Positions 43,051 through 52,476 of a stretch of 64,000 bases of DNA are shown here, piece after piece. The stretch lies in the NCBI GenBank assembly GCA_027488215.1, contig JAIYCB010000026.1:62001-126000 (forward strand), read 5' to 3'. How positions within the stretch are numbered: the stretch's first letter is position 1; each line of letters begins with the position of its first letter. This DNA is from Comamonadaceae bacterium (GTDB lineage Bacteria > Pseudomonadota > Gammaproteobacteria > Burkholderiales > Burkholderiaceae_C). The notes below the pieces were generated by a model. The model saw nothing but the letters and a program-made list of their open reading frames with translations, was not told the DNA's origin and did not search any database. A program made the position numbers and the translations under genes.

Positions 43051-45135
43051 TCACTCCTGTCGCGGTGATGAGTCATAGCGCTGCATCAGCGCTTGCTGAG
43101 CGCCATACCCTGGTGTACTCAGACCCACGCGGTGGTACTGACCATCTGGGGCCAGGTCCCAGGCGTCACGGCCGTCATGCAAGTAGGCGATCAGGCATTC
43201 GTCGATGATGCGCTGGCGCAGAAGTGGGTCCGTCACGGGCCATGCCAATTCAATACGGCGCGTCATGTTTCGACTCATCCAGTCAGCACTGGAGAGGTAA
43301 AGTGATTCTTCCTGATCAGCGCAAAAATAGAACACCCTCGAATGCTCCAGAAACCGACCAATGACGGAGCGCACCCGGATGTTGTCGCTCAATCCCGTCA
43401 CCCCAGCGGGCAACATGCAGGCACCCCGCACGATCAGATCAATCCTGGCGCCTTTTTGCCCTGCCTCCAACAAGGCCTCCATCAAGGGATGGTCGGTCAG
43501 GGCATTCATTTTGATGACAATGCGCCCAGTCTTGCCTCGCGCAGCAGCATCGCCAACCGCTGCAATGAGGTTCTGCATCTCGGCATGCAACTGGAAAGGG
43601 GCGACCAGCAGGCGCTTCATTTTGGGTAAACGACTTTGGCTAGCCAAATGTCCAAACAACTGGTCCATGTCGGCGGTGATGTCGGCGTCGGCCGTGAGGT
43701 AACTGATGTCGGTGTAAAGCCCAGCGCTGCGGCGGTTGTAATTGCCCGTGGAAAGATGACCATATCGCCTCAGCACGCGACCTTCTCGGCGTGTCACCAA
43801 CAACATTTTGGCGTGCGTCTTCAGACCCACGATGCCGTAGAGCACTTGCGCACCAATCGATTCAAGTTGTTCAGCCCAATTGATGTTGGCCTCTTCGTCA
43901 AAACGGGCTTTGAGCTCCACCACGGCCGTGACCTCCTTGCCTCGGCGCACAGCCTCGCGCAGCAAGTCCATCATGGTGGTGTCGCTGCCCGCGCGGTAAA
44001 TGGTCTGCTTGATGGCCAGCACATGGGGATCAATCACGGCTTCACGTAAAAATGCCAGCACGCCATCGAAACTTTCAAAGGGCTGGTGAATCACAACATC
44101 GCCCTCTTTGAGCCGATTGAACACCGAGCCGTGTTGAGGCAGCTGCACAGGAAAACTGGCTTTGAACGGCGGAAAGAGCAACTCCGGCGCAGGCACCAGA
44201 TCGATCAGTTGCATCAGCCGCACCAGATTCACCGGACCATTGACCCGATAAACGGACGACTCTGGCAACCGAAATTCCTTGCGCAAAAACTCTGACAACC
44301 GTGGCGCACAGTTGGAAGACACCTCCAAGCGAACCGCTTGGCCATAGTGGCGGTGTTGCAGACCTTGGCGCAAAGCCATTCGCAGATTGGCGATTTCGTC
44401 TTCATCCACCGCCAGATCCGAATGACGCGTGACCCTGAACTGAGAAAACTGTCCAACTTCACGCCCCGAGAACAACTCGGCCAGGTGGGCGCGGATCACG
44501 CTGGACAAAAGTACAAAAGCTTTGTTGCCTTCACACACCCTATCCGGCAATGGGATCACCCGCGGCAAAACGCGTGGCACTTTGACGATGGCGATTTCAT
44601 TGGTCCGACCGAAAGCGTCCTTGCCCGACAACTGAACAATGAAGTTGAGCGACTTATTGGCCACTTGAGGAAAGGGGTGAGCCGGATCCAGACCCACCGG
44701 CACCAGCAGGGGCTGCACCTCTCGTTGAAAATAGCTGCGCACCCACCGCTTTTGCTCGGCATTGCGCTCGCCATGCGATAACAACCGGTAACCATGGCGC
44801 TGCAAAGTGGGCAGCAAATCATCGTTGTAGAGGGCGTATTGCCGCGCCACCATCGCATTGGTTTTATCGGCAATGGCCACCAAGCTGTCTTCCGTGTACT
44901 CGCCAGACTTGATCTCCTGCAAGCTGCCCATCACATGTGGCTCAGCACGCACCTCGAAGAACTCGTCCAGGTTCGACGATACGATGCACAGGTATCGCAA
45001 GCGCTCGAGAACCGGCACCTCGGGGCGGTGGGCCCAATCAAGCACGCGTTCATTGAAGGCCAAAATACTCAGATCGCGATCGAGAAATTCTGATGCGAAC
45101 TCTGGCGACGTGTACTTTGTAATTAAATGGACCAT
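43051..45135 (-). CDS. ppk: polyphosphate kinase 1
   Basis: 694 residues with the four PPK1 domains. Conserved catalytic His lies in RYGHLSTGNYNRRSAGLYTD (phosphohistidine intermediate). The N-terminal FLDRDLSILAFNERVLD and QPFESFDGVLAFLREA are typical. It polymerises the gamma-phosphate of ATP into polyphosphate. It is followed by sixA and preceded by a strong Pho box, so polyphosphate synthesis is placed under phosphate control. Confidence 0.95.
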   Translation of the reverse strand: MVHLITKYTSPEFASEFLDRDLSILAFNERVLDWAHRPEVPVLERLRYLCIVSSNLDEFFEVRAEPHVMGSLQEIKSGEYTEDSLVAIADKTNAMVARQYALYNDDLLPTLQRHGYRLLSHGERNAEQKRWVRSYFQREVQPLLVPVGLDPAHPFPQVANKSLNFIVQLSGKDAFGRTNEIAIVKVPRVLPRVIPLPDRVCEGNKAFVLLSSVIRAHLAELFSGREVGQFSQFRVTRHSDLAVDEDEIANLRMALRQGLQHRHYGQAVRLEVSSNCAPRLSEFLRKEFRLPESSVYRVNGPVNLVRLMQLIDLVPAPELLFPPFKASFPVQLPQHGSVFNRLKEGDVVIHQPFESFDGVLAFLREAVIDPHVLAIKQTIYRAGSDTTMMDLLREAVRRGKEVTAVVELKARFDEEANINWAEQLESIGAQVLYGIVGLKTHAKMLLVTRREGRVLRRYGHLSTGNYNRRSAGLYTDISYLTADADITADMDQLFGHLASQSRLPKMKRLLVAPFQLHAEMQNLIAAVGDAAARGKTGRIVIKMNALTDHPLMEALLEAGQKGARIDLIVRGACMLPAGVTGLSDNIRVRSVIGRFLEHSRVFYFCADQEESLYLSSADWMSRNMTRRIELAWPVTDPLLRQRIIDECLIAYLHDGRDAWDLAPDGQYHRVGLSTPGYGAQQALMQRYDSSPRQE

Positions 45136-45171
45136 GGCACACAGGCAAAAAATTAACTCAAATTAAAAAAC

Positions 45172-45193
45172 CATCTTGACAGTTTAATGACAA
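45172..45193 (-). promoter_or_regulatory. PhoB box before ppk
   Basis: Minus-strand 11-mers TTGTCATTAAA and CTGTCAAGATG, among the closest matches to the CTGTCAT consensus in the window. TTTAAT about 8 bases downstream can be the -10; the ATG is 36 bp downstream. Confidence 0.75.
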
Positions 45194-45208
45194 TGAAGTC
45201 AAACCTTG

Positions 45209-46249
45209 TCATGGTTTGCCCTCACCCTTGATGGGGATCAAGTAGGCTTTGAACAAAGCCACCGTTTGAGGCCAACCAAAGACCTCCGCCCTGAGTCTGG
45301 CTTCTTGTCGCGGCAACTTCAAAGCCCGAGACGTGGCTTCGGACAAATTTTCGCCAAGCACCCCTCCTGTGGGAAGCCCTTGGTCAGCCCCCATCACTTG
45401 CAAAGGCCCATCCACTGGATAGGCCGCAACTGGCGTGCCGCAGGCCATGGCTTCAAGCATGACCAGACCGAAAGTTTCATTGCGCGATGGAAACACAAAA
45501 ACGTCCGCAGCGGCATAGACCCTTGCCAATTTCGGGCGCGGCAAGATCCCCATCCACACCACATCGGGATGACGCGCCTTCAGTTCATCGGCCAAAGGCC
45601 CTTCGCCACACACGATGCGTGTACCCGACCATGCCATATCCAGAAAAGCATCGATGTTTTTTTCATAGGAGACACGCCCTACGTACAGAGCCCAAGGGCG
45701 CGGCAATTGCCCCAATTCTGGCAAGTCAACCGCATTCGGCTCAAATGAGAACAGGGACAGGTCTACCCCATGGGTCCAGGGCCTCAATGACTGAAATCCC
45801 CGCGCTTGCAGCATTTGCAAAACGCCTTGAGTCGGCACCATCACGCCAGATGAGGGCCGGTGAAAAAGTCGGAACAAGGCATAACCCATAAACAAAGGCA
45901 CATGCAAAGCCGCCTTGAGAATTTCCGGGAATTTGGTGTGAAAAGCAGTCGTGAAGCGCCATCCCCTTTTGAGGCAATGTTTGCGAGCGGCCCAACCCAA
46001 GGGCCCTTCGGTGGCAATGTGGATCGCATCGGGTGAAAGGCTGTCGAGCATCTCGGCCAAGACTTTGTAAGGCCGCACCGCCAACTGGATGCCTGCGTAA
46101 CCCGGACATGGCCGATTTTTGAACTGCCCTGGGTGCAACACCGTGACCTCTACACCCAAGGGGCCCAAAGCCTCCACCAACTCATGCAAAGTGGTCACCA
46201 CCCCATTGACCTGAGGGTGCCAGGCGTCGGTGATCAGCGCCAACTTCAT
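45209..46249 (-). CDS. GT4 glycosyltransferase, Agt-like (diacylglycerol glycosylation)
   Basis: 346 residues. N-terminal LITDAWHPQVNGVVTTLHEL and HIATEGPLGW, C-terminal VGRVSYEKNIDAFLD, CGEGPL and FPSRNETFGLVMLEAMACGTPV match the SqdX/Agt/MgtA group and its relative at 10811. Its ATG overlaps the PlcP-like gene by ATGA. In marine and soil bacteria Agt, next to PlcP, glycosylates the diacylglycerol released from phospholipids, giving mono-glycosyl or glucuronosyl diacylglycerol under phosphate limitation. Same organisation here. Confidence 0.83.
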   Translation of the reverse strand: MKLALITDAWHPQVNGVVTTLHELVEALGPLGVEVTVLHPGQFKNRPCPGYAGIQLAVRPYKVLAEMLDSLSPDAIHIATEGPLGWAARKHCLKRGWRFTTAFHTKFPEILKAALHVPLFMGYALFRLFHRPSSGVMVPTQGVLQMLQARGFQSLRPWTHGVDLSLFSFEPNAVDLPELGQLPRPWALYVGRVSYEKNIDAFLDMAWSGTRIVCGEGPLADELKARHPDVVWMGILPRPKLARVYAAADVFVFPSRNETFGLVMLEAMACGTPVAAYPVDGPLQVMGADQGLPTGGVLGENLSEATSRALKLPRQEARLRAEVFGWPQTVALFKAYLIPIKGEGKP

Positions 46250-47172
46250 GCAGGCACCGCCTGGGCAGGCAAGGCGTTGACAACCACTGCCTGACCAGCC
46301 CAATGGATGATCTCCAGGCGGCCATCGGCATGCTCAACCAAGGCCGTGCGACTTTCCACCCAATCGCCATCATTGCAATACAAAGTCCCATGGATGTCAC
46401 GTATTTCGGCGTGGTGAATGTGACCACACACCACCCCATCAAAACCCCTGCGCTTGGCCTCTTGTGCCACGGCCACCTCGAAATCACTGATGAAATTCAC
46501 CGCTTTTTTGACTTTGAGCTTGAGATAGGCGGACAAAGACCAATACTCCAGTCCAATACGCGCCCTGAAGCTGTTGAGGTGACGATTGAGCCGCAGAGCC
46601 AACTCGTACAACCAATCTCCCAAATAGGCCAACCACTTCGCGCACTGGATCACACCGTCAAAGTGGTCACCGTGTACGATCCACAACTTAAGGCCTTTGG
46701 CCGTGGTGTGGGTCGTGTCATGAAGCACCTCAACCCCACCAAAAGCATGCCCCACAAAATGCCGCGCAAATTCGTCGTGGTTACCTGGCACATAAATCAC
46801 CCGACAGCCTTTGCGCGCACGGCGCAACAATTTTTGCACCACATCGTTATGACTTTGAGGCCAGAACCAGCGCCTGCGCAACTGCCATCCGTCCACAATG
46901 TCACCCACCAAATACAGCACATCGCTGGGGTGGTGTTTCAAAAAATCAAGCAAAGCTTCTGCCTGAAAGCCAGGCGTGCCAATGTGCAGATCCGAAATAA
47001 AAATAGCCCGCAACCGTGGTCGGCCTGCGAGCGAGCTCTCGTCATCGGAATCCTCTGAAACCAGGGCCGCCTCAGGCAAGACTGGGAGGATGTGGTTCAA
47101 ATCGCCATCGGGTTCCGCAAAAGTTTTTTTGAATAACGAAACGCCGGATATCGGTGCGGGCGCAGTTGTCAT
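46246..47172 (-). CDS. plcP: PlcP-like metallophosphoesterase (phospholipase C type, P-stress)
   Basis: 308 residues. Calcineurin-like motifs in order: FISDLHIG, YLVGDIVDGW, VPGNHDEF, VHGDHFDG and CGHIHHA, giving all metal ligands. Often annotated as UDP-2,3-diacylglucosamine hydrolase, but the true LpxH is usually shorter and alone. PlcP of Sinorhizobium and marine bacteria cleaves phosphatidylcholine and phosphatidylglycerol to diacylglycerol under P limitation. The first 50 residues precede the catalytic domain and are low complexity. Flanked by OlsB-like and Agt-like genes with 4-bp overlaps; this context supports PlcP over LpxH. Confidence 0.8.
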   Translation of the reverse strand: MTTAPAPISGVSLFKKTFAEPDGDLNHILPVLPEAALVSEDSDDESSLAGRPRLRAIFISDLHIGTPGFQAEALLDFLKHHPSDVLYLVGDIVDGWQLRRRWFWPQSHNDVVQKLLRRARKGCRVIYVPGNHDEFARHFVGHAFGGVEVLHDTTHTTAKGLKLWIVHGDHFDGVIQCAKWLAYLGDWLYELALRLNRHLNSFRARIGLEYWSLSAYLKLKVKKAVNFISDFEVAVAQEAKRRGFDGVVCGHIHHAEIRDIHGTLYCNDGDWVESRTALVEHADGRLEIIHWAGQAVVVNALPAQAVPA

Positions 47173-48014
47173 GCAGCACCCGTGGAAAAGTGTTTGCGAT
47201 AACGCATGGGCAAATCCGAAATGCGCATCATCATGGGCAGATCGGCCGTATTGAAATCCGGGTCCCAGGCGGGTGCTCCCAGCACTTTGGCCCCCAATCG
47301 CAAATAACCTTTGATGAGCGCAGGCGGGTCGATCGATAAACCATGGTCCAAATCGTCCACAGGCAGAGGCAAACGTGGCCGCACATGGAACTGAATTTCG
47401 GCCAAATGCGTCTGACGCAGCTGGTGCCAAATGCTGGCCGCAGCATCGCCTGTGACCACCCCATTGTGCAGCATGGGAATGCTGGCGCAACCGATCATGG
47501 TGTTCAAACGGTTGCGGTCCATGAATTCAAACAATGCCCCCCACAAAGCCATGATGACACCACCATGGCGGTGATCGGCGTGGACGCAGCTGCGGCCTAA
47601 CTCCACCATGCGGCTGCGCAGATCGCGCAGACGTGTCAGGTCAAACTCGGTGTCGGTGTAGGTGCTGCCCACGCGCTTGGCCTGTGCGGGTGTGAGCACA
47701 CGGTAGGTGCCAATGACCTGGCCCGATGCACTTTCCCTGACCAGCAGGTGTTCACAGTAATCGTCAAACAAATCGATGTCATGGCCAGGCATCGTTTGGG
47801 GCAATCGCGCGCCCAATTCGGCGGCAAAGACCTGATGCCTCAGGCGCTGCGCTTCCCGAACTTCATCGAGATGCTGTGCCCAGCTGACTTCAATGGTGCT
47901 TTGCACACGCCGAGGCAAAAACTCCAGACCGGTAACAGCTGACCCCGGATGAAGTGACCCCCTGGGCAATTGAACAGGTGACAGCGCGAAGGTGGGATTG
48001 GGTAACTCTTTCAT
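47169..48014 (-). CDS. olsB: OlsB-like ornithine N-acyltransferase (GNAT, ornithine-lipid synthesis)
   Basis: 281 residues, with AAGGAGC before the ATG. The motifs VELGRSCVHADHRHGGVIMALW, GCASIPM and IKGYLRLGAKVLGAPAWDPDFNTADLPMMM match OlsB (Acetyltransf_5), which N-acylates ornithine to lyso-ornithine lipid. Ornithine lipid has no phosphorus. The stop overlaps the plcP start (ATGA), so acylation, phospholipid removal and glycosylation are co-translated. Homologous hemolysin-type acyltransferases exist, so the amino-acid acceptor needs confirming. No OlsA partner is visible in the window. Confidence 0.8.
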   Translation of the reverse strand: MKELPNPTFALSPVQLPRGSLHPGSAVTGLEFLPRRVQSTIEVSWAQHLDEVREAQRLRHQVFAAELGARLPQTMPGHDIDLFDDYCEHLLVRESASGQVIGTYRVLTPAQAKRVGSTYTDTEFDLTRLRDLRSRMVELGRSCVHADHRHGGVIMALWGALFEFMDRNRLNTMIGCASIPMLHNGVVTGDAAASIWHQLRQTHLAEIQFHVRPRLPLPVDDLDHGLSIDPPALIKGYLRLGAKVLGAPAWDPDFNTADLPMMMRISDLPMRYRKHFSTGAA

Positions 48015-48056
48015 GGCTTCAGCTCCTTTTTGATCCTGTGCTGAATGCTCGCCCTC

Positions 48057-48100
48057 TCGCGTGTCAACGACGTGACTTTTTTGTTAAATTTGAATGACGT
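48057..48100 (-). promoter_or_regulatory. tandem PhoB-like repeats before olsB-plcP-agt
   Basis: Minus-strand 11-mers ACGTCATTCAA, ATTTAACAAAA, AAGTCACGTCG and TTGACACGCGA carry TCA, TAA, TCA and ACA cores at exactly 11-bp phase. The array overlaps the last codons of the HD gene and ends 42 bp before olsB. Confidence 0.5.
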
Positions 48101-48659
48101 GATCTTGCGCAACACGTCGCATCAAGCGCATCAAATGGTTCAGGGCATCTTGGCGCGTGTCCTCAAACCACCCCGATTTTTTACCCAAATCGTCCCAAAC
48201 GCGCAGCTTCACGGCGTCTGCAAAAAAAGGCTCGGCCTCAAAGGCGGCGCATTCGTCTGGCGTCATGACACCGCCCTGCAAACGCAGGCTCCTGACTGAG
48301 TCCGGGGAGAGCTTGCGGGCATAGGTCTCTCGCGTGCTGACCAAATAGCGCTTGGCCAGCACGTGCAATCGAACGGGCTCCGACACCGCAGGTCCAAACA
48401 CTGGAAATAGAAGCTGTGCTCCCATAGTTTCATGAACATCGTCTTGATCGCGAAGGGTCGGTGTTCCCTCCAAATTGACCCACAAATGGCCGATGTCATG
48501 AAGCCAGCTGGCCAACTGCAAAGCGGCACTGGCCCCTGACTTTTCAGCCAGTCTCCCGCATTGCCAGGCGTGCATCAACTGGGATACCGACTCGCCCGAG
48601 TAAACCAAGTCGCCACTTTGCTCGTAGAGCGCCAAAAGGGAATCCATCATTTTTTGCAT
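48084..48659 (-). CDS. PhnZ-like HD-domain mixed-valence diiron oxygenase (phosphonate operon-associated)
   Basis: 191 residues from the ATG at 48659, close to PhnZ length (about 190). All residues I recall for the PhnZ iron site and lid are in register: Y20 and E23 (YSGE), H30, H54-D55 (LHDIGH), H76, H99 and D156. PhnZ oxidatively cleaves (R)-1-hydroxy-2-aminoethylphosphonate to glycine and phosphate. The usual partner PhnY, an Fe/2OG hydroxylase, is not in the window. Divergent from phnCDE, so part of the same phosphonate locus. In-frame ATGs at 48683 and 48713 would lengthen it. Confidence 0.78.
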   Translation of the reverse strand: MQKMMDSLLALYEQSGDLVYSGESVSQLMHAWQCGRLAEKSGASAALQLASWLHDIGHLWVNLEGTPTLRDQDDVHETMGAQLLFPVFGPAVSEPVRLHVLAKRYLVSTRETYARKLSPDSVRSLRLQGGVMTPDECAAFEAEPFFADAVKLRVWDDLGKKSGWFEDTRQDALNHLMRLMRRVAQDHVIQI

Positions 48660-48677
48660 TGCATGACTTTGGCCAAG

Positions 48678-48699
48678 TTTCATGTCAGCAGGATGACAA
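48678..48699 (-). promoter_or_regulatory. weak candidate PhoB box before the PhnZ-like gene
   Basis: Minus-strand 11-mers TTGTCATCCTG and CTGACATGAAA. The second core is ACA. It ends only 18 bp before the chosen ATG, so a leaderless start or another start would be needed. Confidence 0.28.
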
Positions 48700-48725
48700 A
48701 ACAACGACACCATTTCTTCATATTT

Positions 48726-48747
48726 TCTTCATCACAAAGTCACAAGC
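48726..48747 (+). promoter_or_regulatory. candidate PhoB box before phnC
   Basis: 11-mers TCTTCATCACA and AAGTCACAAGC with TCA cores 11 bp apart; the first is poor outside TCAT. It ends 18 bp before the phnC ATG. Phosphonate operons are classic PhoB targets, which favours it. Confidence 0.4.
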
Positions 48748-48765
48748 AGTTTGCAAGATCAGTAC

Positions 48766-49611
48766 ATGTCCAAAGATCAAACTGCCATTCGCGTCATCAG
48801 CGCCAGCAAATCCTTTCGCAAGGACAAGCTGGCACTTCAAGCCATTAATGTGTCCATCGGTAAGGGCGAGTGCGTGGGCTTGCTGGGAGCGTCGGGTTCG
48901 GGCAAGTCCACCTTGCTGCGCTGTCTTTGCGGGTTGGAGCGGCTCGATGGTGTAGACAGCGAAATACAACTTTGGGGCGAGAGCTTGCAGAAGTCGGGCA
49001 AGCTGAGTGCCGATGTACGCCAATTACGCACCCACATCGGCATCATCTTTCAGCAATTCAATTTGGTGGGTCGCATGGATGTGCTGACCAACGTCATGAC
49101 GGGACTGTTGCCGCACATCCCGTTGCACAGAAGTTTGCTCGGTTGGTTCACCACAGAAGAAAAGTTCCAAGCGCTCAAAGCTTTGCATTCAGTAGGCCTT
49201 TTCGAGCAAGCCACTCAGCGGGCCTCGACCCTGTCTGGTGGTCAGCAGCAGCGCGCTGCCATTGCAAGGGCACTGGTTCAAGGTGCCCGCATTTTGCTGG
49301 CAGACGAACCTGTGGCCTCGCTCGACCCAGAGTCCACCCGAAGAGTGATGGACTTGCTGCGCCAACTGCAAAGAGAACAAGGCATGACCTTGGTCATCAG
49401 CCTGCACAACGTGAATCTGGCACGGCAGTATTGCGACCGCATCATCGCCTTGCGCGAAGGTCGCCTGGTCTACGACGGCCCCCCTTTGGGCTTGGACAAC
49501 CAACGATTGCGCGAGCTGTACGGCACGCATTCGGACGAGTTGTTCATGGACCATCCACCCGAAACCCCGGATCCCCTTTTTAACCCAACGCTCCAGCTTC
49601 TGGCGCATTGA
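48766..49611 (+). CDS. phnC: phosphonate ABC transporter ATPase
   Basis: 281 residues from the ATG at 48766 (a TTG at 48751 is in frame but unlikely). Walker A LGASGSGKST, signature LSGGQQQR, Walker B ILLADEPVASLD, and the switch His in SLHNVNLA. It drives phosphonate import with PhnD and PhnE encoded next. First gene of the rightward phosphonate operon. Confidence 0.93.
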   Translation: MSKDQTAIRVISASKSFRKDKLALQAINVSIGKGECVGLLGASGSGKSTLLRCLCGLERLDGVDSEIQLWGESLQKSGKLSADVRQLRTHIGIIFQQFNLVGRMDVLTNVMTGLLPHIPLHRSLLGWFTTEEKFQALKALHSVGLFEQATQRASTLSGGQQQRAAIARALVQGARILLADEPVASLDPESTRRVMDLLRQLQREQGMTLVISLHNVNLARQYCDRIIALREGRLVYDGPPLGLDNQRLRELYGTHSDELFMDHPPETPDPLFNPTLQLLAH

Positions 49612-49634
49612 TTTTTCAACCTGAGGACCTCAAT

Positions 49635-50585
49635 ATGAAACTTATCCGTATCCTGGCCACAGGCCTGATCTCCCTGAGTGCAATCAGCGCCTTCGCCCAA
49701 AACATCAGCTTTGGCATCATCGCCACCGACTCGGCTTCGGCCCAACGTGAGCGCTGGGAACCCTTCTTCCGCGACATGGAGAAAAAGACGGGCTTGAAAA
49801 TTCAGTCGTTTTATGCCCCCGACTACGCAGGAGTGATCGAAGCCATGCGCTTCAACAAGATCCAGGTGGCCTGGTACGGCAACAAGGCTGCCATGGAAGC
49901 GGTGGACCGCGCCAATGGCGAAGTGTTTGCGCAACTCATGTATGCCGACGGCACCTTCGGCTACCACGCCTTACTGATCACCCACAAGGACAGCCCCTAC
50001 AAAACGCTGGACGATGTGATTGCCAACGGCAAAAACATCAACTTCGGTATAGGCGATCCCAATTCCACTTCGGGCTTTTTGGTGCCCTCTTATTACATCT
50101 TTGCCCAGCGCAACATCGAAGCTCGCAACACCTTCAAGACGGTGCGAAACGCCAGCCACGGCGCCAACATCCAGGCCACTTTGGCCAAACAAGTGGATGT
50201 GGCTACCAACAATACCGAGGACATGGGCAAGCTCGAAAGTGCCAAACCCGATTTGTACAAACAACTGCGCGTGATCTGGCAAAGCCCGTTGATCCCGAGC
50301 GATCCATTTGTATGGCGCAAGGACTTGGACCCGGCCGTCAAAGCAAAGATCAAGAATTTTGTTCTGAATTACGCCAAGAGCGATCAGGCTGAAAAAGACG
50401 TGCTCAAGAACATTTACAACTACGGCGGCTTCCGCGAATCCAACAACGATCAGCTGATTCCGATCCGCCAACTCGAGTTGTTCAGGGACCGTCGCAAAGT
50501 CGAAGCAGATGACAAATTGGCCGCCGCAGACAAAGCCAAACAATTGGCCGAGATTGACCAGAAACTGGCCGCCTTGAAGAAATAA
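49635..50585 (+). CDS. phnD: phosphonate-binding periplasmic protein
   Basis: 316 residues. A signal peptide ends near SAISAFAQ. Motifs [28 protein letters not shown] and [15 protein letters not shown] match PhnD, and the C-terminal 30 residues are a charged helix. It binds phosphonates such as 2-aminoethylphosphonate. The ATG at 49635 has GAGGA at good spacing. 23 bp after phnC. Confidence 0.95.
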   Translation: MKLIRILATGLISLSAISAFAQNISFGIIATDSASAQRERWEPFFRDMEKKTGLKIQSFYAPDYAGVIEAMRFNKIQVAWYGNKAAMEAVDRANGEVFAQLMYADGTFGYHALLITHKDSPYKTLDDVIANGKNINFGIGDPNSTSGFLVPSYYIFAQRNIEARNTFKTVRNASHGANIQATLAKQVDVATNNTEDMGKLESAKPDLYKQLRVIWQSPLIPSDPFVWRKDLDPAVKAKIKNFVLNYAKSDQAEKDVLKNIYNYGGFRESNNDQLIPIRQLELFRDRRKVEADDKLAAADKAKQLAEIDQKLAALKK

Positions 50586-50587
50586 AC

Positions 50588-51409
50588 ATGTCCACCATGC
50601 CCAACGCACTGGCCAGCTCCGATCTGGAAAAGCTACAACAACTGGCTTCCTACAAAAAGAGTCAGGGCCTGAGCTACTTGGCCTGGCTGGTCGCTGCGGG
50701 GGTTTTGGCCTGGGCCTGGCAGGGGGCGGAAATCCGCCCTCTGGCATTGATCCGGGATGCGGGCAATATGCGCACTTTTGCGGCTGACTTTTTCCCGCCT
50801 GACTTCAAGGACTGGCAGCTGTATTTGCGCGAGATGGTGATCACGCTGCACATCGCCCTGTGGGGCACTGTGCTGGCCATTGTCGCCGCTGTGCCCATGG
50901 GTTTGCTGTCGGCCGCCAACGTGGCTCCTGCTTGGATCTACCAGCCGGTACGCCGCTTGATGGACGCTTGTCGCGCTACCAATGAAATGGTGTTCGCCAT
51001 GCTGTTCATTGTGGCCGTGGGCCTTGGCCCTTTCGCAGGTGTTCTGGCCTTGTTTGTGCACACCACAGGCACCTTGTCCAAGCTATTTTCAGAAGCTGTC
51101 GAAGCCATCGATCCACGCCCGGTGGAAGGCATTCGCGCCACGGGGGCCCACAAACTGGCCGAGATCGCCTACGGCGTGATTCCTCAGGTGATGCCACTTT
51201 GGCTGTCGTATTCCCTTTACCGCTTTGAATCGAATGTGCGCTCGGCATCGGTGGTGGGCATGGTGGGTGCGGGTGGCATTGGCGTGATCTTGTTCGAAGT
51301 GATCCGCAGCTTTGAGTACGCCCAGACCTGCGCTGTTTTGTTGATCCTGATCGTCACTGTATCCCTCATCGACATGCTTTCATCATGGCTGCGACAGCGA
51401 TTCATTTGA
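50588..51409 (+). CDS. phnE: phosphonate ABC transporter permease
   Basis: 273 residues, six hydrophobic segments. The permease motif [22 protein letters not shown] and [22 protein letters not shown] are typical of PhnE. A single permease gene is present (some bacteria have two). It begins 2 bp after phnD and overlaps the dehydrogenase gene by 25 bp. Confidence 0.95.
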   Translation: MSTMPNALASSDLEKLQQLASYKKSQGLSYLAWLVAAGVLAWAWQGAEIRPLALIRDAGNMRTFAADFFPPDFKDWQLYLREMVITLHIALWGTVLAIVAAVPMGLLSAANVAPAWIYQPVRRLMDACRATNEMVFAMLFIVAVGLGPFAGVLALFVHTTGTLSKLFSEAVEAIDPRPVEGIRATGAHKLAEIAYGVIPQVMPLWLSYSLYRFESNVRSASVVGMVGAGGIGVILFEVIRSFEYAQTCAVLLILIVTVSLIDMLSSWLRQRFI

Positions 51410-52476
51410 CATGGTTTAACCCGGTGCAGATCGAATGGGGCGCAAACCTGTTGCACAGCCATTCTCCTGAAAAGCCTTTTTTTGTGTTGGCCGACCCCCA
51501 CGCCATTTCATTGGCGATGGAGTCAGAATTGAAAAGGCAATGGGGTGAACTTTGCTTGAACTGGATTTGGCAACGCTCTGCCCAAAGCAGCATCTCGGCG
51601 GCATTGGATCTGTGCCGTCAAATCTGGCCGTTATGGGCACAGCACCCGGATGCCGCCCTGCTGGCTGTCGGTGGCGGTACCACACTGGATTTGGCCAAGC
51701 TGGCCCGCTTTGAGCTGAATCAATTGGAGCTGGCACCATCGTTTTGGCGAGCCAACAAGCTACCTGCAGATCACAAACGCCACACCTTGTGGTGTGCCCC
51801 CACCACATCAGGCACGGGCAGTGAGGTCACGCCTTGGGCCACCGTATGGGATCTCGATGCTCAACCCGCTGTCAAGCGTTCTTGGTCATCTGCTCAGGGC
51901 TTTGCCGATCAGGCCTGGATTGATCCGAACTTGACCTTGACCTGTCCCGAAGGCTTGACACGGGACACCGCTTTGGACACTTTGGCACACGCGCTGGAGT
52001 CGATCTGGAACCACCACGCCAATGCCATCACCCGCCCGCTGGCGGTGCGCTCGGCACGCATGGTTTTGCAGTCCTTGCCTGCTCTCCTCAAGCACCCGCA
52101 AGACAATGATTTTCGTGAACAAATGAGCCAGGCGTCCTTATTGGCCGGTTTGGCGATGTCGCAAACCCAAACCGCCTTGGCCCACGCCTTGTCTTATGAC
52201 TTGACCCTGAAGGAGAACCTGCCCCATGGCCACGCCTGTGCCGTGTGGCTGCCCATGGTGCTGGACATCGCCGCGGCCATCAGTCCACAGGTGCAAGACG
52301 ACTTGGAAGACATATTTGACTGCCGCTGGGACCAGGTCAGCGAAAAGCTGTCGGCTTGGCTCCAAAACCTGGGTATTGCGCCGCGTGATCTGCGCAACAG
52401 CCCTGTCGGTCTTCATCGACTTCAGCAGGCACTGGGTTCAACCCGCGGTCGTAACTTTGTAGGAAGCACAGCATGA
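51385..52476 (+). CDS. phosphonate-associated iron-containing alcohol dehydrogenase
   Basis: 363 residues. Iron-ADH motifs [15 protein letters not shown] (NAD-binding), [15 protein letters not shown], and the metal-ligand His residues in [18 protein letters not shown] and [14 protein letters not shown]. Members of this subfamily are found in phosphonate operons and are thought to interconvert phosphonoacetaldehyde and 2-hydroxyethylphosphonate. Here it lies between phnE and an FAD oxidase, 1.1 kb before phnX, so oxidation of an alcohol to phosphonoacetaldehyde is the likely direction in catabolism. Direction and substrate are inferred. Confidence 0.83.
   Translation: MAATAIHLTWFNPVQIEWGANLLHSHSPEKPFFVLADPHAISLAMESELKRQWGELCLNWIWQRSAQSSISAALDLCRQIWPLWAQHPDAALLAVGGGTTLDLAKLARFELNQLELAPSFWRANKLPADHKRHTLWCAPTTSGTGSEVTPWATVWDLDAQPAVKRSWSSAQGFADQAWIDPNLTLTCPEGLTRDTALDTLAHALESIWNHHANAITRPLAVRSARMVLQSLPALLKHPQDNDFREQMSQASLLAGLAMSQTQTALAHALSYDLTLKENLPHGHACAVWLPMVLDIAAAISPQVQDDLEDIFDCRWDQVSEKLSAWLQNLGIAPRDLRNSPVGLHRLQQALGSTRGRNFVGSTA

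Noticed and set aside
46246..47172. Annotation of the metallophosphoesterase as LpxH of lipid A synthesis
   Set aside because: Motifs allow it, but the coupling with OlsB-like and Agt-like genes and the PhoB-like repeats favour PlcP.
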